DNA from: Skeletonema tropicum
Taxonomy: Eukaryota > Bacillariophyta > Thalassiosirophyceae > Thalassiosirales > Thalassiosiraceae
Direction: 5' to 3'
Assembly: GCA_037178625.1 (NCBI GenBank)
Contig: CM074144.1
Span: 1,240,001 to 1,304,000, forward strand
Length of the DNA stretch: 64,000 nt
This document shows, one piece after another, positions 33,899-45,408 of this stretch (position 1 is the stretch's first letter; each line of letters starts with the position of its first letter). The notes under the pieces were generated by a model that ran no database searches, was not told where the DNA came from, and saw only the letters and a program-made list of their open reading frames with translations. The position numbers and the translations under genes are program-made.

Positions 33899-34082
33899 CT
33901 CCTGGCTCTTGCTTGAAAACAAAGGTATGTAGTCGGTATGGTACATACGGTATTAATTAAATGTACATACTCTATAATCTATCTTTCTACTTTCTATACT
34001 CTCTCTCTACTTAGAGAGAAAGCAAGACTGGTAGTACAATAAACAATTTAGTACTTTCGCTCTTCTATGTACGTATCCCGCT

Positions 34083-37000
34083 CATCTCGTACGCCTCCAA
34101 GTTAAGTCGGTGTGGAGAAGAGAGATGAGAAAGCCAACGTGAAGACAGGAACAGCAGCTGGAAATTTGTACTTCGGTCTGTCCACAATATTTGTGGACAA
34201 GGCAAGATGCCGCGAGAGCGAGTGCAAGATTTGGCTGGAAGACAGGAATGAGCCAACAAGCTTACAACCTTTGTTTGTGAGCAACTTTTAGTTGCTGTCT
34301 GTGTTTGTAAGCAAATTCATCGGCTCGGGTCTCTGCTGCCTGCACAACTGACGAAGTTGATCATTCGATTAGAGCTGCAGCCCCGCAGAGATTTGATCAT
34401 TAAAATTAAAGATTTTTCGGTGAATCACACAGATAGTGTTGCTCCTACATTGGAAGTCACTGGGTTCTTTTCCGTCATTATCCTTCTGGTGCCGCTGCTT
34501 GACGTCAAGCACTACGACGTCCCTCCAAAGTCTCGGGGGAACCGGGGCATTTCCACCGCCGTGTCTTTCGACATGTGCTCCGATCGCAGTGTCCACACGC
34601 AACCGTCTTTTGACGGGAGCTTTGAGGGGGGTTTGGATAGGATACGAACAGGGATATCATGGATGTTGCGTGTGTTGGTAGAAACGGTGACATATAGACT
34701 GTGGACAACAGGCATCGATGTATTGGGAAATGTTCTCAATGCCTTGATCTGTTTGGTTCATCTACGGTCTGCTACGTCCCTCAAGCAATTGCCATCGCTT
34801 TGGGTGGACTTGAGGGGGGTTTGATGATATTGGACATTATTTTACAACACATGTCCCGATATCAATGGTCTGGTTGGTTTCACAACACGAAGGAATACTC
34901 TTCTCTTTGATTATTAAGAGTATCAAAGCGGCATCTATGCTTGAGAGATTAGACCGCAGTTTTGCTTTGGTTATACTGTGGGGGGTGCACGGTGTGTGGA
35001 TATTCATCAACATCTCCGTGTAGGCCGTTGAGCGATGTGCTCATAAACATTCGCAAATCCATCACGTCGGGGGAATACTATTAATTCGTCGATTGAGAGC
35101 TATGCTCTTCCGTGTTGAGTTTGGTTTTTTTATGGTGCATTATTGATGCACAGCTGTACCGTACTCTCCTATTGTGGAGGACAATAGTGGAAGACCAAGT
35201 GGAGTTTGTTCTTCCTATTGCCATGAACTTATAAGAAGTGTAGTCTACGAGTTCCCTCAAGAGCCCTTTCCTCCCGCTGCGCATCCTACGTTATATGCTG
35301 CATGGGGGATAAATTCAACAACGGGGAGTTCTGGGGGTGCTATACACTTTATCATGGTGAGAGTATCAAAGCAGGTGACGTTGGAAAAGAAGGTTGCTGC
35401 TTTGGATAATGTTGAGGGGGGTATGTGAGTACATGTACATGTTTCTCGAACTCGGGCCGTGGATGGGTAGTCATTTCCCATCTACGCCAGGGCATACTCT
35501 CATTCATTCAAAGTAGATGGAGGTAGTCGGACTTCAGAGCTTGCTCTTCGGTTTGAATACTTCCTCACTGGATGCATCAAAGTACCATAGCCGACTTTGG
35601 TGTCGTGGCACGTAGATGCAAACAAAGTCAGTGACCAATTTGATTGTTGAATGAAATGTTTTGTTGGGAAATCGTTCCTATCATTAGGAATTTGATTAGT
35701 GGATATTTCTTCGACAATGTTTTGGGGATGGGATGAGGGGGGCAAGTTTGGTTCTAGCTTTCAATACCTTGCGGTGTTGATGCACAGATGTAGAATACTT
35801 CTGGCTCTGTGAGATGATACACGTCTCACATTGCAGTAGTACCAAAACTCGTCGAAACACTGAAGTCTTTTCCACGCCTCATGGCCGTCTATGCAATAAG
35901 ATGGATGAGTGAGTGTAGGGAGTGTCTGACAGATGTACTTGTCACGACACTTTGCAGAAAGGCTTCCCTTACAATGGCATTCCTTCTAATGTCACATTTT
36001 TGCGTCGCAGAGGAGAAAGACGCATTGAACAACTGGTCTCAGCCATTTCATTGTGGCGACCATATTGGCACAATCTCGATGGGATGAGATAGGTTTAGTT
36101 CTCTCATTTTTGCTGAGTACTCGGGAGAAGCAATTCTCACGGGGACTTAGCCTGGAATTGGATGCAAGTGTCCAATTCTCAATAGACCGGGAAATGATGG
36201 CACATCTAGCGGAAAGTCTAATGGGGGTTACAGTCTCCCTCCATGTACTTGTCATCGGGGATGAGTAGACTTCCAGCAAGTGATTGCGCATTCTTTAGCG
36301 ATCTCTACAGAGGTGTCACATTATAAGATGCTCTCTGGGGAAGAGAGTAGAGCATCTACCAGAGAAGATATTTAAATGTTCGTGAGCTGCGATTCCATCC
36401 AGCGTGAAGTTTGCACTGCATCAAGATGACTAAGTAGTTTACCGAGTAATTGCATCGTCGTTGAGAGTTGAGATGCAAACAACTGGATGAAGACCGGAAA
36501 TGGACAGGTATAGAATCTCTGCCAAGTACCAAGAAATGAACATTCAGGCTCGTTGGAGCTAATTATTTATGCTCAGGTTCGAATATCTCAAGAATCGAAC
36601 GCTGAGGCAAAAAATGCATCGAACTAGAGTACAGTTCGATGGGTAGTGCTGTTCCTGCGCTCGTGGAGGCTGTGTAGCTGATCACAGTCGGGGTATGAGC
36701 AAGCAAAGCAATACGTAGGGACGGAATTACGCCGCCAGATGTTTAAGTACTTCGCATCTGGGAGAAATATGGTGGGGGGAGTTTCAGCAGCGGTGCTGAA
36801 AATGGTCTGTCGTTAAACCTGTTGATTGGCAATCGTATGATTGAGTAAAAGTTCTGCCTTGCATTCTCCGTTGTTTCTACTACAAACAGTTCATAGCAAA
36901 GTACAGATGCACATGAGGCCATGCTTTCTTTGTTCTGGGAAACAACCAAGACTGTGACTCGGAGCCTTTTAACGAGGTCTCGGAAGGAAGATATTCTATC

Positions 37001-37383
37001 AACGTTTCCTACCCTCGCCCCAGTACCAGTAGTGGACATTTGCACTCATGCTTACTTTCAGTCTTATGAAGTGCAAGTTACTGGAGACTGGGCGAGGCCC
37101 TGGAACGGAACAGGTATCTCCAGTAGGTTCGGCAAATCCCTTCAAAGAATGTCCTGATCAGAGACGTAACTGATCTTGATACTTCAAAAGATAGGTAATC
37201 GAGTTGGGCGATTCCCCCCCCAAGTTTATCAGAGTTATCGTTGGTTGCTGCGATGCTCTGCGGTTCATGACGCTGAGAGACAACTCTCAGTTTCGCGTTC
37301 TTTAGTTCACTAAGGTTATTGGATATTACTTACTTCTATCCTGTCCCGCTTCTACTTGACTTGATCAGAGATGGCCGACACAC
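34083..37383. repeat. 3.3-kb sequence, first of two head-to-tail copies
   Basis: Its first 314 bases (34083-34396) recur at 37384-37697, and its last 607 bases (36778-37384) recur at 37756-38362. Those ends appear identical between copies. The interior (34397-36777) is unique and contains only short degenerate frames on both strands. I find no transposase, integrase or reverse transcriptase motif and no terminal inverted repeat. It may be an unrecognised repeat or simply a tandemly duplicated genomic segment. Confidence 0.75.
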
Positions 37384-38362
37384 CATCTCGTACGCCTCCA
37401 AGTTAAGTCGGTGTGGAGAAGAGAGATGAGAAAGCCAACGTGAAGACAGGAACAGCAGCTGGAAATTTGTACTTCGGTCTGTCCACAATATTTGTGGACA
37501 AGGCAAGATGCCGCGAGAGCGAGTGCAAGATTTGGCTGGAAGACAGGAATGAGCCAACAAGCTTACAACCTTTGTTTGTGAGCAACTTTTAGTTGCTGTC
37601 TGTGTTTGTAAGCAAATTCATCGGCTCGGGTCTCTGCTGCCTGCACAACTGACGAAGTTGATCATTCGATTAGAGCTGCAGCCCCGCAGAGATTTGAATT
37701 TTTCCCCACCCTCCCTCCCTTTTTTCTTTTGTGGTTGTTGGTATACGCATCACATGGAGTTTCAGCAGCGGTGCTGAAAATGGTCTGTCGTTAAACCTGT
37801 TGATTGGCAATCGTATGATTGAGTAAAAGTTCTGCCTTGCATTCTCCGTTGTTTCTACTACAAACAGTTCATAGCAAAGTACAGATGCACATGAGGCCAT
37901 GCTTTCTTTGTTCTGGGAAACAACCAAGACTGTGACTCGGAGCCTTTTAACGAGGTCTCGGAAGGAAGATATTCTATCAACGTTTCCTACCCTCGCCCCA
38001 GTACCAGTAGTGGACATTTGCACTCATGCTTACTTTCAGTCTTATGAAGTGCAAGTTACTGGAGACTGGGCGAGGCCCTGGAACGGAACAGGTATCTCCA
38101 GTAGGTTCGGCAAATCCCTTCAAAGAATGTCCTGATCAGAGACGTAACTGATCTTGATACTTCAAAAGATAGGTAATCGAGTTGGGCGATTCCCCCCCCA
38201 AGTTTATCAGAGTTATCGTTGGTTGCTGCGATGCTCTGCGGTTCATGACGCTGAGAGACAACTCTCAGTTTCGCGTTCTTTAGTTCACTAAGGTTATTGG
38301 ATATTACTTACTTCTATCCTGTCCCGCTTCTACTTGACTTGATCAGAGATGGCCGACACACC
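37384..38362. repeat. Second copy of the 3.3-kb sequence with internal deletion
   Basis: The copy abuts the first directly. It keeps the 314-base left end and the 607-base right end. The 2381-base interior is replaced by 58 bases of pyrimidine-rich filler (37698-37755) with no counterpart in the first copy. This suggests a tandem duplication followed by a deletion with templated or filler repair. Confidence 0.75.
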
Positions 38363-40220
38363 CCGCCAAAAGGACAAAAGATACCTACCTTCCGGACCTT
38401 CGCCACCTTAAGGTCGAACACAAGTAATTCGTCCTACTATTCCTACGTCTAAATCGCTGTTTTGGCCGTAGCTAGGGGGTTCGATTCCTTCGTACTGAGC
38501 CCTTCGCTAACCGGCACCACTCAAAATTTAAACTCCGAATCTCATCTTTTACACCCTCACCATGATGTCCTCCACTCCTATGGCCACAGTTATGCAAAAC
38601 TAGTAAATACACCTATTATACTTGAATTATCCGATAGTATATATCATCATCTAAGCGTCATCGACGGCAATACTCAGTTGATTTATCGAAAATGAAGAAA
38701 ATAACGTCGCCATCTGCGGCATAAAATGTGCAACTTTTACCTCCCTTCACCCCCCCCATGGACGTTTACATGGTGATATACGCCTAAGGAGAGGCATTCC
38801 TTGCTTCCAATCGATATATGTAATATGAGGGGCGTCTTTTGATACTTGGAGTGTTCATAAACGTCATCTAGTACACGATCAAGCACATTTTATGAGTGAG
38901 AGGCAATCTATTTTCATTCCCAGAGTGTATGTAATAATCAACTTTGTAAAGAGCCAATAACAGCAGATGAGTGGTTTTCGTTGTACCACACGATCATATA
39001 ATTGCAATATAAGACTTCTATGTGTTGGTGATGCATCAAATTAGAGTTTAATATCAGATATACTATGTTATTATTTCTTGGTATTTTATGTAAATTATTA
39101 CAAATGTAATACTTGATAAATATGATGTTGCACACAATATTCACATCACTATTACTCCCATGGATGTATACTATCATAATAATGATATATTGATGTTTGT
39201 TTGATCGATATCTACACTGTTTGCATTAATTGTCAGTTGATTGTTGCGTTCGACGGAAACGAATTATTATGTATTTTTTTGAACCGTGTATGCGACATCA
39301 TATGGCCGTTCCTTCTGCTCCAGAGTGCCCATCCGTCGTTTATAATCATAATATTAGAGTCAAGGGAGAGAGATGGTGGCCTTCGGAGATGGTTTATTGC
39401 CCCTCTTTATTGCACAGTAGCGTTGAAGTAAAAAAATATTGAAAATGTGTTGACACCAAGTAGTAGCCGACGTTCAGGACGATGTAATCGGGCGAAGAAG
39501 CGGCTACCAAGACACTGACGCCTCCCTATGGATATACAGTATCGATTGTTGCGTCGTGGCGGCATCGTAAATGGTGATATCGATGATTACCCGAGGCATT
39601 AGTCGACAGCATCAGTTGCATCGACCGATTTCCGTTACGTCGTGGGCAGGGCTAGTTTCTTCTACAGATCGTCCGTTCGTGCGCAACTTTTTTGCAGGCG
39701 ATCTACAAATTGACTTCTCCGGCTTATATGTCAAAAGTTGCGCACGACACAGTGTCGATTTTGTAATACTAGGCAGTCCACAATGGCATCATGGTGGCTG
39801 TGTCTTTGGCTGTTTGTGGTTGGTGAATGGTGAGAGAAAGTGTGAAGAAGCAACGGTCACTTTTCCTGCCCGTGGACAAAAAGGTTGGTGCGTGACTTGA
39901 ATTGCCCGAAGATGGGTTCGCATGGAGGTATACCAATTCCTATAGTAGAGCTACAGGCCCATCTTCACTAGATAAATGGCTACTTTTAGTTAGCGTTTTT
40001 TTACTTGTGTTCGACCTTAATTTCGTTCCACGTTTGCTCTTGGATTGGAGAGTTTTTGTTGTTTGCACTTGGAACTTCAACGACTTGCTGCCGGAGGCGG
40101 AGATCTGTATGTTTGTATTGTACTTAATTCTTTATTCTTCGACCTCTTCAACTTCATTCTTCATTCCTCTTCTTAGCTGCACTCTGCACTGATATAAAAG
40201 GAAAAAAGAATTCAGCAACA
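38363..40220. other. Intergenic region upstream of small leader-bearing gene
   Basis: No gene is supported. A perfect 14-bp inverted repeat, CGTGCGCAACTTTT at 39678-39691 and its reverse complement at 39733-39746, could form a stem with a 41-base loop. A TATA-like motif (tgatataaaagg) lies about 20-30 bases before the ATG at 40221. Confidence 0.45.
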
Positions 40221-40556
40221 ATGAATCATCTCCTATCCTCAGTCATCTTGGCCGTCGTCGCCATCTTCACCACAACCCTCCCATCGGCGTCAGGCTTTGC
40301 ACTCTCGCCCCTTCTCCTAAGCGTCAATCCCAATGGCATTGCCGCCCGCATGAACAAGTCGTCGCCTTCCTCCTCATCTTCAGTCATCACAGACTCTTCA
40401 CAGATAATATCCCCCAACAAGGCAGAGGAGGAGGCTTCAGGCAGCAAACCACCATCGGCAACTGTTGACTTTGGCCTAGATGAGGACATGATGAGGTATA
40501 AGCATGAACTACTCTCGGCCGTGTATGAAAAGTCACTAACACGTGGCTTTTACTGA
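40221..40556 (+). CDS. Small protein with signal/plastid-type leader (111 aa), unknown function
   Basis: The ATG follows a TATA-like box by about 20-30 bases. Residues 1-26 form a signal peptide (MNHLLSSVILAVVAIFTTTL) ending in ASG-F, where the Phe follows the predicted cleavage site. In diatoms a Phe in this position (the ASAFAP motif) marks plastid import, and the Ser-rich, basic stretch after it fits a transit peptide. A short mature part remains: a Ser/acidic linker and a conserved-looking C-terminus, DEDMMRYKHELLSAVYEKSL. I do not recognise the family. Plastid location is an inference from the leader. Confidence 0.6.
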   Translation: MNHLLSSVILAVVAIFTTTLPSASGFALSPLLLSVNPNGIAARMNKSSPSSSSSVITDSSQIISPNKAEEEASGSKPPSATVDFGLDEDMMRYKHELLSAVYEKSLTRGFY

Positions 40557-40885
40557 GTTCTGAGTTGGCTGCATATCTTAAATTGCAGGAGCATGACACT
40601 ATGTACACACCCAACCATTCATGCAATTTTGCACACAATGACACGCCCAAAAATAGTTCATATGATCATGGAGATATGCGCGCACCTGTATAGACGCATG
40701 CAGAGACCCACACAAGATGTACAGAACTGACGTGATGTCAAGAAACTACTCAGCACATTCACCGACTTCATGATGAGAGTCCTGATCAAAAAATAATAGA
40801 TAAAGTAAATACCGGCTAAAAAATAGAACACAACATGAATTCTACCACAACATAATATTTTAGAGTTGCTTATTTACTTCTATTG

Positions 40886-42364
40886 CTAGCTCCTCCTCAT
40901 CTCGCCAAACGTCATAGTTGTTGTCAGAATGGTAGTAATTATACCAATCACAAGTGCACTAAAATCACAGTAGGATACGAGATCCATCTTTGACACGTCA
41001 TCCTTCCGAGTGACGTGCCTCAACTGAATGCAAAACAACGGAGGTAGAACGAATCCGATGATTGAGGCACAGAAGCATCCTATAAAGCTCACAACATGGA
41101 CGAAACCAGGAGCATGTTCAGAAATAATCATGCACAGCATGCAAAGTGGCACACGAACTGCTATTCGTTTGTACACTTCTTCCACTCCTATTCCTATCTT
41201 TCCCTCAATCATCTCTCCGCATGGCACCACAATAAGTGGAGCAGTCATCGCCACAACAAATGTCATCAGCAGTCGAACAAGCAGCGCCAGCCATGAATTC
41301 GTTGGGAGTGCCTGCAACACATCTCCATCAAAGGAATGAGATGGAGAGAAGAGTATGCTTACGCCACTGGAAATGATGATGTATGCAAAGAAGACAAAAA
41401 CCAATCCCATCTTCATCGCAAGACCAATTTGTTTGGGTGTTTTCATTGAATCGTGAAAGTTCAATATGAATGGTACTATGCCATAGCCAAAGACAACAAC
41501 ACCGAACCAACTACTTGCATCTGTAACATTTCTCGGCCATAAAGTCAGAGTAGATTGAAAGCCTGTGAGCCCATTCTCCATCAAACCCTGCCATACTATG
41601 ACGACGAATGATAAGGCCAATGCTAATAATCCAATAACGGAGAACTTTGAAAGGAAGCTGACGTCCGGGGAACAAGACAGTAGTGCCACGATTACACTTG
41701 GGATGACAATGTCAATCTTTCTTGAGCCCGTGGTGATTGGCATGTCATCTATGAATGATATCATTGCACCTTCATAAGCTACGATGATCATGACCATTAA
41801 TAGTAGCATAAGTAGATCAAGTCCTAACAGACCAACCGGACCTGCCGCATACCAAGCTACGGCAGCAAATGATGTGGTTCCATCAGGAGGAGGTTTTATA
41901 TTGTTGCTTTGTTGCAGTGCTTCTTGGTCTTCTTCGACACTCCCATAAAATTGTTGCTGTCCGGTTGAAGACCGTTCTATATCCGAGTCTGAGTCTGCCC
42001 TCTTGATTCTTGGAGGAAGACAGTCTCTGCAACGCAACATACAATTTGCACAATAATAATTCCATACAGCGATCAAGGCCAACCCAACCACGTTGAATAT
42101 CAACCCTCCTTTCTCGGCAGCAAATGGCAGCGCTAGTGTCCCCGTGCCCATGCACATTTTTGTCATGTTTAGTGCAGTTTGGATGACGGAGGAACCATGA
42201 CTTTTATCGCTTTGATTGGTGGTGGTGGCGCTGCCGCCATCACTCTCAGTGTTGCAACTTTCTTCTATGCTGTAGGGAGTTCCATCTTCTCCAATCATCG
42301 ACGACTGAGCTCTTTTGTCTAGCTCAAGCCTCACTAGCGGCTCATGCTCTGTTATTGACACCAT
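40886..42364 (-). CDS. Amino acid/auxin permease family transporter (AAAP), 492 aa
   Basis: A hydrophilic N-terminus of about 60 residues is followed by the family's first helix signature, NMTKMCMGTGTLALPFAAEKGG. Roughly ten further membrane segments run to the C-terminus, including GLLGLDLLMLLLMVMIIVAY, FSVIGLLALALSFVVIVWQG, and SWFGVVVFGYGIVPFILNFHDSM. The fourth family hallmark, a Gly-rich helix with proline (VVFGYGIVPFILNFH), is present. Members co-transport neutral or cationic amino acids with protons across plasma or vacuolar membranes. Substrate cannot be read from sequence. A truncated transposon begins 80 bases upstream of the ATG. A decayed copy of its 5' end lies at 44733-44850. 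Confidence 0.85.
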   Translation of the reverse strand: MVSITEHEPLVRLELDKRAQSSMIGEDGTPYSIEESCNTESDGGSATTTNQSDKSHGSSVIQTALNMTKMCMGTGTLALPFAAEKGGLIFNVVGLALIAVWNYYCANCMLRCRDCLPPRIKRADSDSDIERSSTGQQQFYGSVEEDQEALQQSNNIKPPPDGTTSFAAVAWYAAGPVGLLGLDLLMLLLMVMIIVAYEGAMISFIDDMPITTGSRKIDIVIPSVIVALLSCSPDVSFLSKFSVIGLLALALSFVVIVWQGLMENGLTGFQSTLTLWPRNVTDASSWFGVVVFGYGIVPFILNFHDSMKTPKQIGLAMKMGLVFVFFAYIIISSGVSILFSPSHSFDGDVLQALPTNSWLALLVRLLMTFVVAMTAPLIVVPCGEMIEGKIGIGVEEVYKRIAVRVPLCMLCMIISEHAPGFVHVVSFIGCFCASIIGFVLPPLFCIQLRHVTRKDDVSKMDLVSYCDFSALVIGIITTILTTTMTFGEMRRS

Positions 42365-42444
42365 TGTTTCGATCCACTATTGTATTGAGCTGATCTGAGT
42401 ACAACAACACACAACACTCACAAATAATAAAGACGCACGTACCA
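42365..42444 (-). promoter_or_regulatory. Remaining native upstream sequence of AAAP gene
   Basis: Only about 80 bases separate the AAAP start codon from the TA flanking the transposon copy. Any promoter elements further upstream have been displaced by the 1.9-kb insertion. Confidence 0.5.
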
Positions 42445-42498
42445 TACAGCTGTTTTCACGGATTTTCGGATAGCCGTTCAAGTTTCGAATTCCTACGT

Positions 42499-42699
42499 AT
42501 GTTAGGTACAAATGACGTAGTGAGTCTTATAAAAACCCATTGGGCCGATTTCTCCCAACTCACCCCTCAACAAGAGCCACTCCGCGCAAAAAGATGCCAA
42601 CCATGGCCAAATGCCGGAGCGTACTACGCACAACAAGTTGAATATTTACTCAACCAAAAGGATAAATTAACCTCTCTTGCATGTCTAGATCCAAAATAG
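42499..42699 (+). CDS. Small ORF upstream of transposase, second copy (66 aa)
   Basis: Counterpart of 6480-6680, still open and again 28 bases before the transposase ATG. Its retention in a copy with a dead transposase may only reflect recency. Confidence 0.4.
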   Translation: MLGTNDVVSLIKTHWADFSQLTPQQEPLRAKRCQPWPNAGAYYAQQVEYLLNQKDKLTSLACLDPK

Positions 42700-42727
42700 C
42701 CAATTAGGTTGACTAAAGATTGTAATC

Positions 42728-44154
42728 ATGAACGATGGTAATACACTTTTTGAATACCTTTTCACACGGCTCATCAGTAAAAGTGACACTTATCGCGGCA
42801 GGTGGATTTGCGACCAGTCGTTGGTAGAGATATTGCACAGACACTATACGAATGTAGATAAAGACAATACCTTACGGAACAAACTCGTGCAGCGTCTGAA
42901 CAAGGCAGCCGGACCTTTCAACAGCAGCAATGTACACAAGATATACCACAAAAATTTCACAACATCATGTCCATTCAATTCGTCATTACGCCGGATGGTG
43001 CACTATTACTACTTTGGAAAGGGAGAGAAAGTGCCCAACGAACCAATACGCGCAGCAGAGTTATTGTGCACAGAAATAGAACATATACAGAGTTACAGTG
43101 CAACTAATAATCGGCAGCGATCTTGCAACAAGCCGGAGCAAGTATCATTTCCCGACGATGGATGCGCTGGTAAGAAGAAGAACAAAAATAATGAGAACAA
43201 ACGTAAAGAAGCAACAAAATCATCAGCGGCTGCACCAATTACTCCTACTCCACAAAAAAGAACAAGGCGCTCGCAACGACTAGTTGAGCAGCAGCAGAGC
43301 CCTCTCGTGCCATTCGTCACCAACGTGGGTAGATTAGAGGATGAGAATAATCAAGTTGACGACGAAGATGAAGACGAAGACGACGACAATAACAACAGCA
43401 GTGGCGATATAGACGGCGATAACAGCAGCAACAACCAGACTCCGAATATTATATGGGTAAGGGACTTCTGCAGATTGCGTATGAACGTGGCTGGATCGAT
43501 ATAGCAACCTTCAGAAAGGGCAGCTACCAAGTGATGAAGTATGATGATGAGGGTAACTTGGTTCCTGAGCTTTCCCTCCGGCATTTGCTTGCAAACAGCA
43601 CAGATTTTTTGTCTGAACAAAGCCAACTCGAATATGTTTGTGAATCTTTGGGAGTAAGAGCCTTGATTACAACAAAGTATCATGCTGAATACGCTGGTGA
43701 GGGTGTCGAATACTCTTGGGGGTTCTCCAAAGCTCTCTACCGAAGACATCCATTAGCTCAAAAGAAAACGACTGCTGATTTCCTTGCATTGGTCGACAAG
43801 TGTATTTCAAGAGAGGTTCTCACTGTGGATCTCATTCGTAAGTTCAGTGCCAGGGCAAGAGGTTACATGGAGACATATAAGATGTTGGAGATTGAGGCAA
43901 AGAATACCAAGGAGACAGAAGGTAATTCAAGTGAGGATGCACCCATTCCGCACAAGAGAATTGAAACGCTGAAGAAGGTTTTGAAATGTCATCGTGCTGC
44001 TATTGACTTTGACAAATCTTTCATTATGAAAACTGTCTACGCAAAAGACTTTGATTTCAAGAATGATTTGCTCAAGAAGGAAGAGAAGCTCAACTTTAGT
44101 CTCAGAGTAAAACGAGAGAATACGAAGGTGGAAGCGACGGCAAAGAAGAAATAA
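42728..44154 (+). pseudogene. Transposase with 1.9-kb internal deletion
   Basis: The N-terminal 245 residues match the complete transposase up to QTPNIIW. After the deletion junction the frame shifts and stops at 43504. The C-terminal part (GLLQIAYERGWIDIATF to the end, with the GVEYSWGF glutamate motif) remains open in the other frame from 43453. Because 1903 is not a multiple of three, no full catalytic protein can be made. The N-terminal piece, if expressed, would keep the basic and acidic regions likely to include DNA binding. Confidence 0.85.
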
Positions 44155-44732
44155 ACATAGGACAATGTTCATTTATGTCTCTTGGTGGAATATGGCATAC
44201 GAGGCATTATTTACCATGGTCCGGTTGTTGTTCGCAATTGAGAAAGACGGAGGTAGAGTAGCTCCCCAGTTAAGGGGCTTTCAGTACGTTTGTACGTAGG
44301 AATAAAAATTCTGCGATTATCCGCCAAGATTTGCTAACAGCTGTACTTATCGACGGTTCACAATACCAGTGATACGTAGTTTACCGTAGCACAGAAATAC
44401 CTAAAGCCCCACACAAAATTTCCTGCGTCAGCCTGTGTCGCGACGGGACGGAAGCAAGAGCGAGGAGCGAGGAGATCGTACAGCAAACAACCACGGCGAA
44501 CCCAACAAGTGCAAATGAGACCCCCCCAGCAGTAGCTGCCGGCGTCTTCGTCTTCGGTGGACACCGCAATCACACATATTCTTTCAGTTCAGTTTTTCTC
44601 CGGTGCAAACAACTTGTTTTTTGTGCATGTGATGTACAGACATAGGTTCATTATGTGTTGATCTAAGATAGTAGAGTAGAATTAATGAGTATTAGATCAA
44701 GAGTGTAACTCGCCTTCGTCATCTGCATAGAT

Positions 44733-44850
44733 AATCGACGACTGAGCTCTTTTGTCGAGCTCAAGCCGCACTAGCACTAGGGGCTCATGCTCTGCTGTTG
44801 CGAGCCATCATTGTTTGGTCGATCCACTATTGTACTTGTACTGCTGATTA
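44733..44850 (-). pseudogene. Decayed copy of the AAAP 5' end
   Basis: Bases 44733-44850 resemble 42296-42400, which hold the first 20-odd codons and 5' UTR of the AAAP gene. Shared runs include 'cgacgactgagctctttt' and 'cgatccactattgta', with insertions of several bases (for example in 'actagcactaggggctc'). Orientation is the same as the intact gene, and the transposon copy lies between them. Confidence 0.65.
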
Positions 44851-45357
44851 CAGGACACTACGCTCCTCAGAGTAGCGGTACAGCAGCTTCCTTCGTTTAA
44901 GATAGAAAGACGCACTTGTGGAAGCTTCACCCTTCACCTTTCATTCACTACGCATTATATAGTCATCTTCATTTTGTTTTTCATGTTTCATCATACTCTA
45001 TTTAGCTAGGTGATAATGCAGCCATTCCTTTCACCGGGAGTGCATTGAGAAACTACAGCAGAGGTGGAGGAGGTGGAGGCTTAAGTTGCCAAATATGACG
45101 CCCAATGCCCAATGACGACCACAAGGGCAAGGGCAGATCTCGTTCTGTTCTGACCAATAACAAGGGTAGAGAGAATGGCAGTCGAGTGTGTCATGACGCC
45201 ACGAGATCTGTTGGGAACAATACAGCTCGGTGACAAGGGACTCATTCCAACGAAAAGAATAGACCCCAAGGTGGCAAGCAGTTTGGTCAAGCATGAGACC
45301 AAGGGCAGACAATTGCTCTGTGACTGTCCTAGATACTGAAATAAATATGTGTCCTTC

Positions 45358-45359
<2 letters not shown>

Positions 45360-45407
<48 letters not shown>
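45360..45407. repeat. TG dinucleotide microsatellite (about 24 units)
   Basis: Uninterrupted TG/GT run about 200 bases upstream of the methyltransferase start. Confidence 0.95.

Positions 45408-45408
<1 letters not shown>

Larger units (their letters stand above)
42445..44345 (+). mobile_element. Internally deleted copy of the DDE transposon (non-autonomous)
   Basis: Both ends (TACAGCTGTT at 42445-42454, AACAGCTGTA at 44336-44345) match the complete element at 2922-6734 in inverted orientation. Relative to that copy, the segment equivalent to 3820-5722 (1903 bases) is missing. The junction (atatgg/gtaaggg) shares GG on both sides, consistent with microhomology-mediated loss. The deletion removes the first two catalytic Asp residues. 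A few further indels near the 3' end account for the rest of the length difference. Nearly identical flanking protein sequence (one or two changes per 100 residues) implies recent origin. Confidence 0.88.

Noticed and set aside
34083..38362. LTR retrotransposon with the repeated blocks as LTRs
   Set aside because: Blocks are in the order left-right-left-right and lack TG...CA ends. No integrase, protease or reverse transcriptase sequence lies between them.
38478..38488. GGTTCGATTCC, a tRNA B-box match
   Set aside because: No A box at the expected distance and no cloverleaf could be drawn; probably chance.
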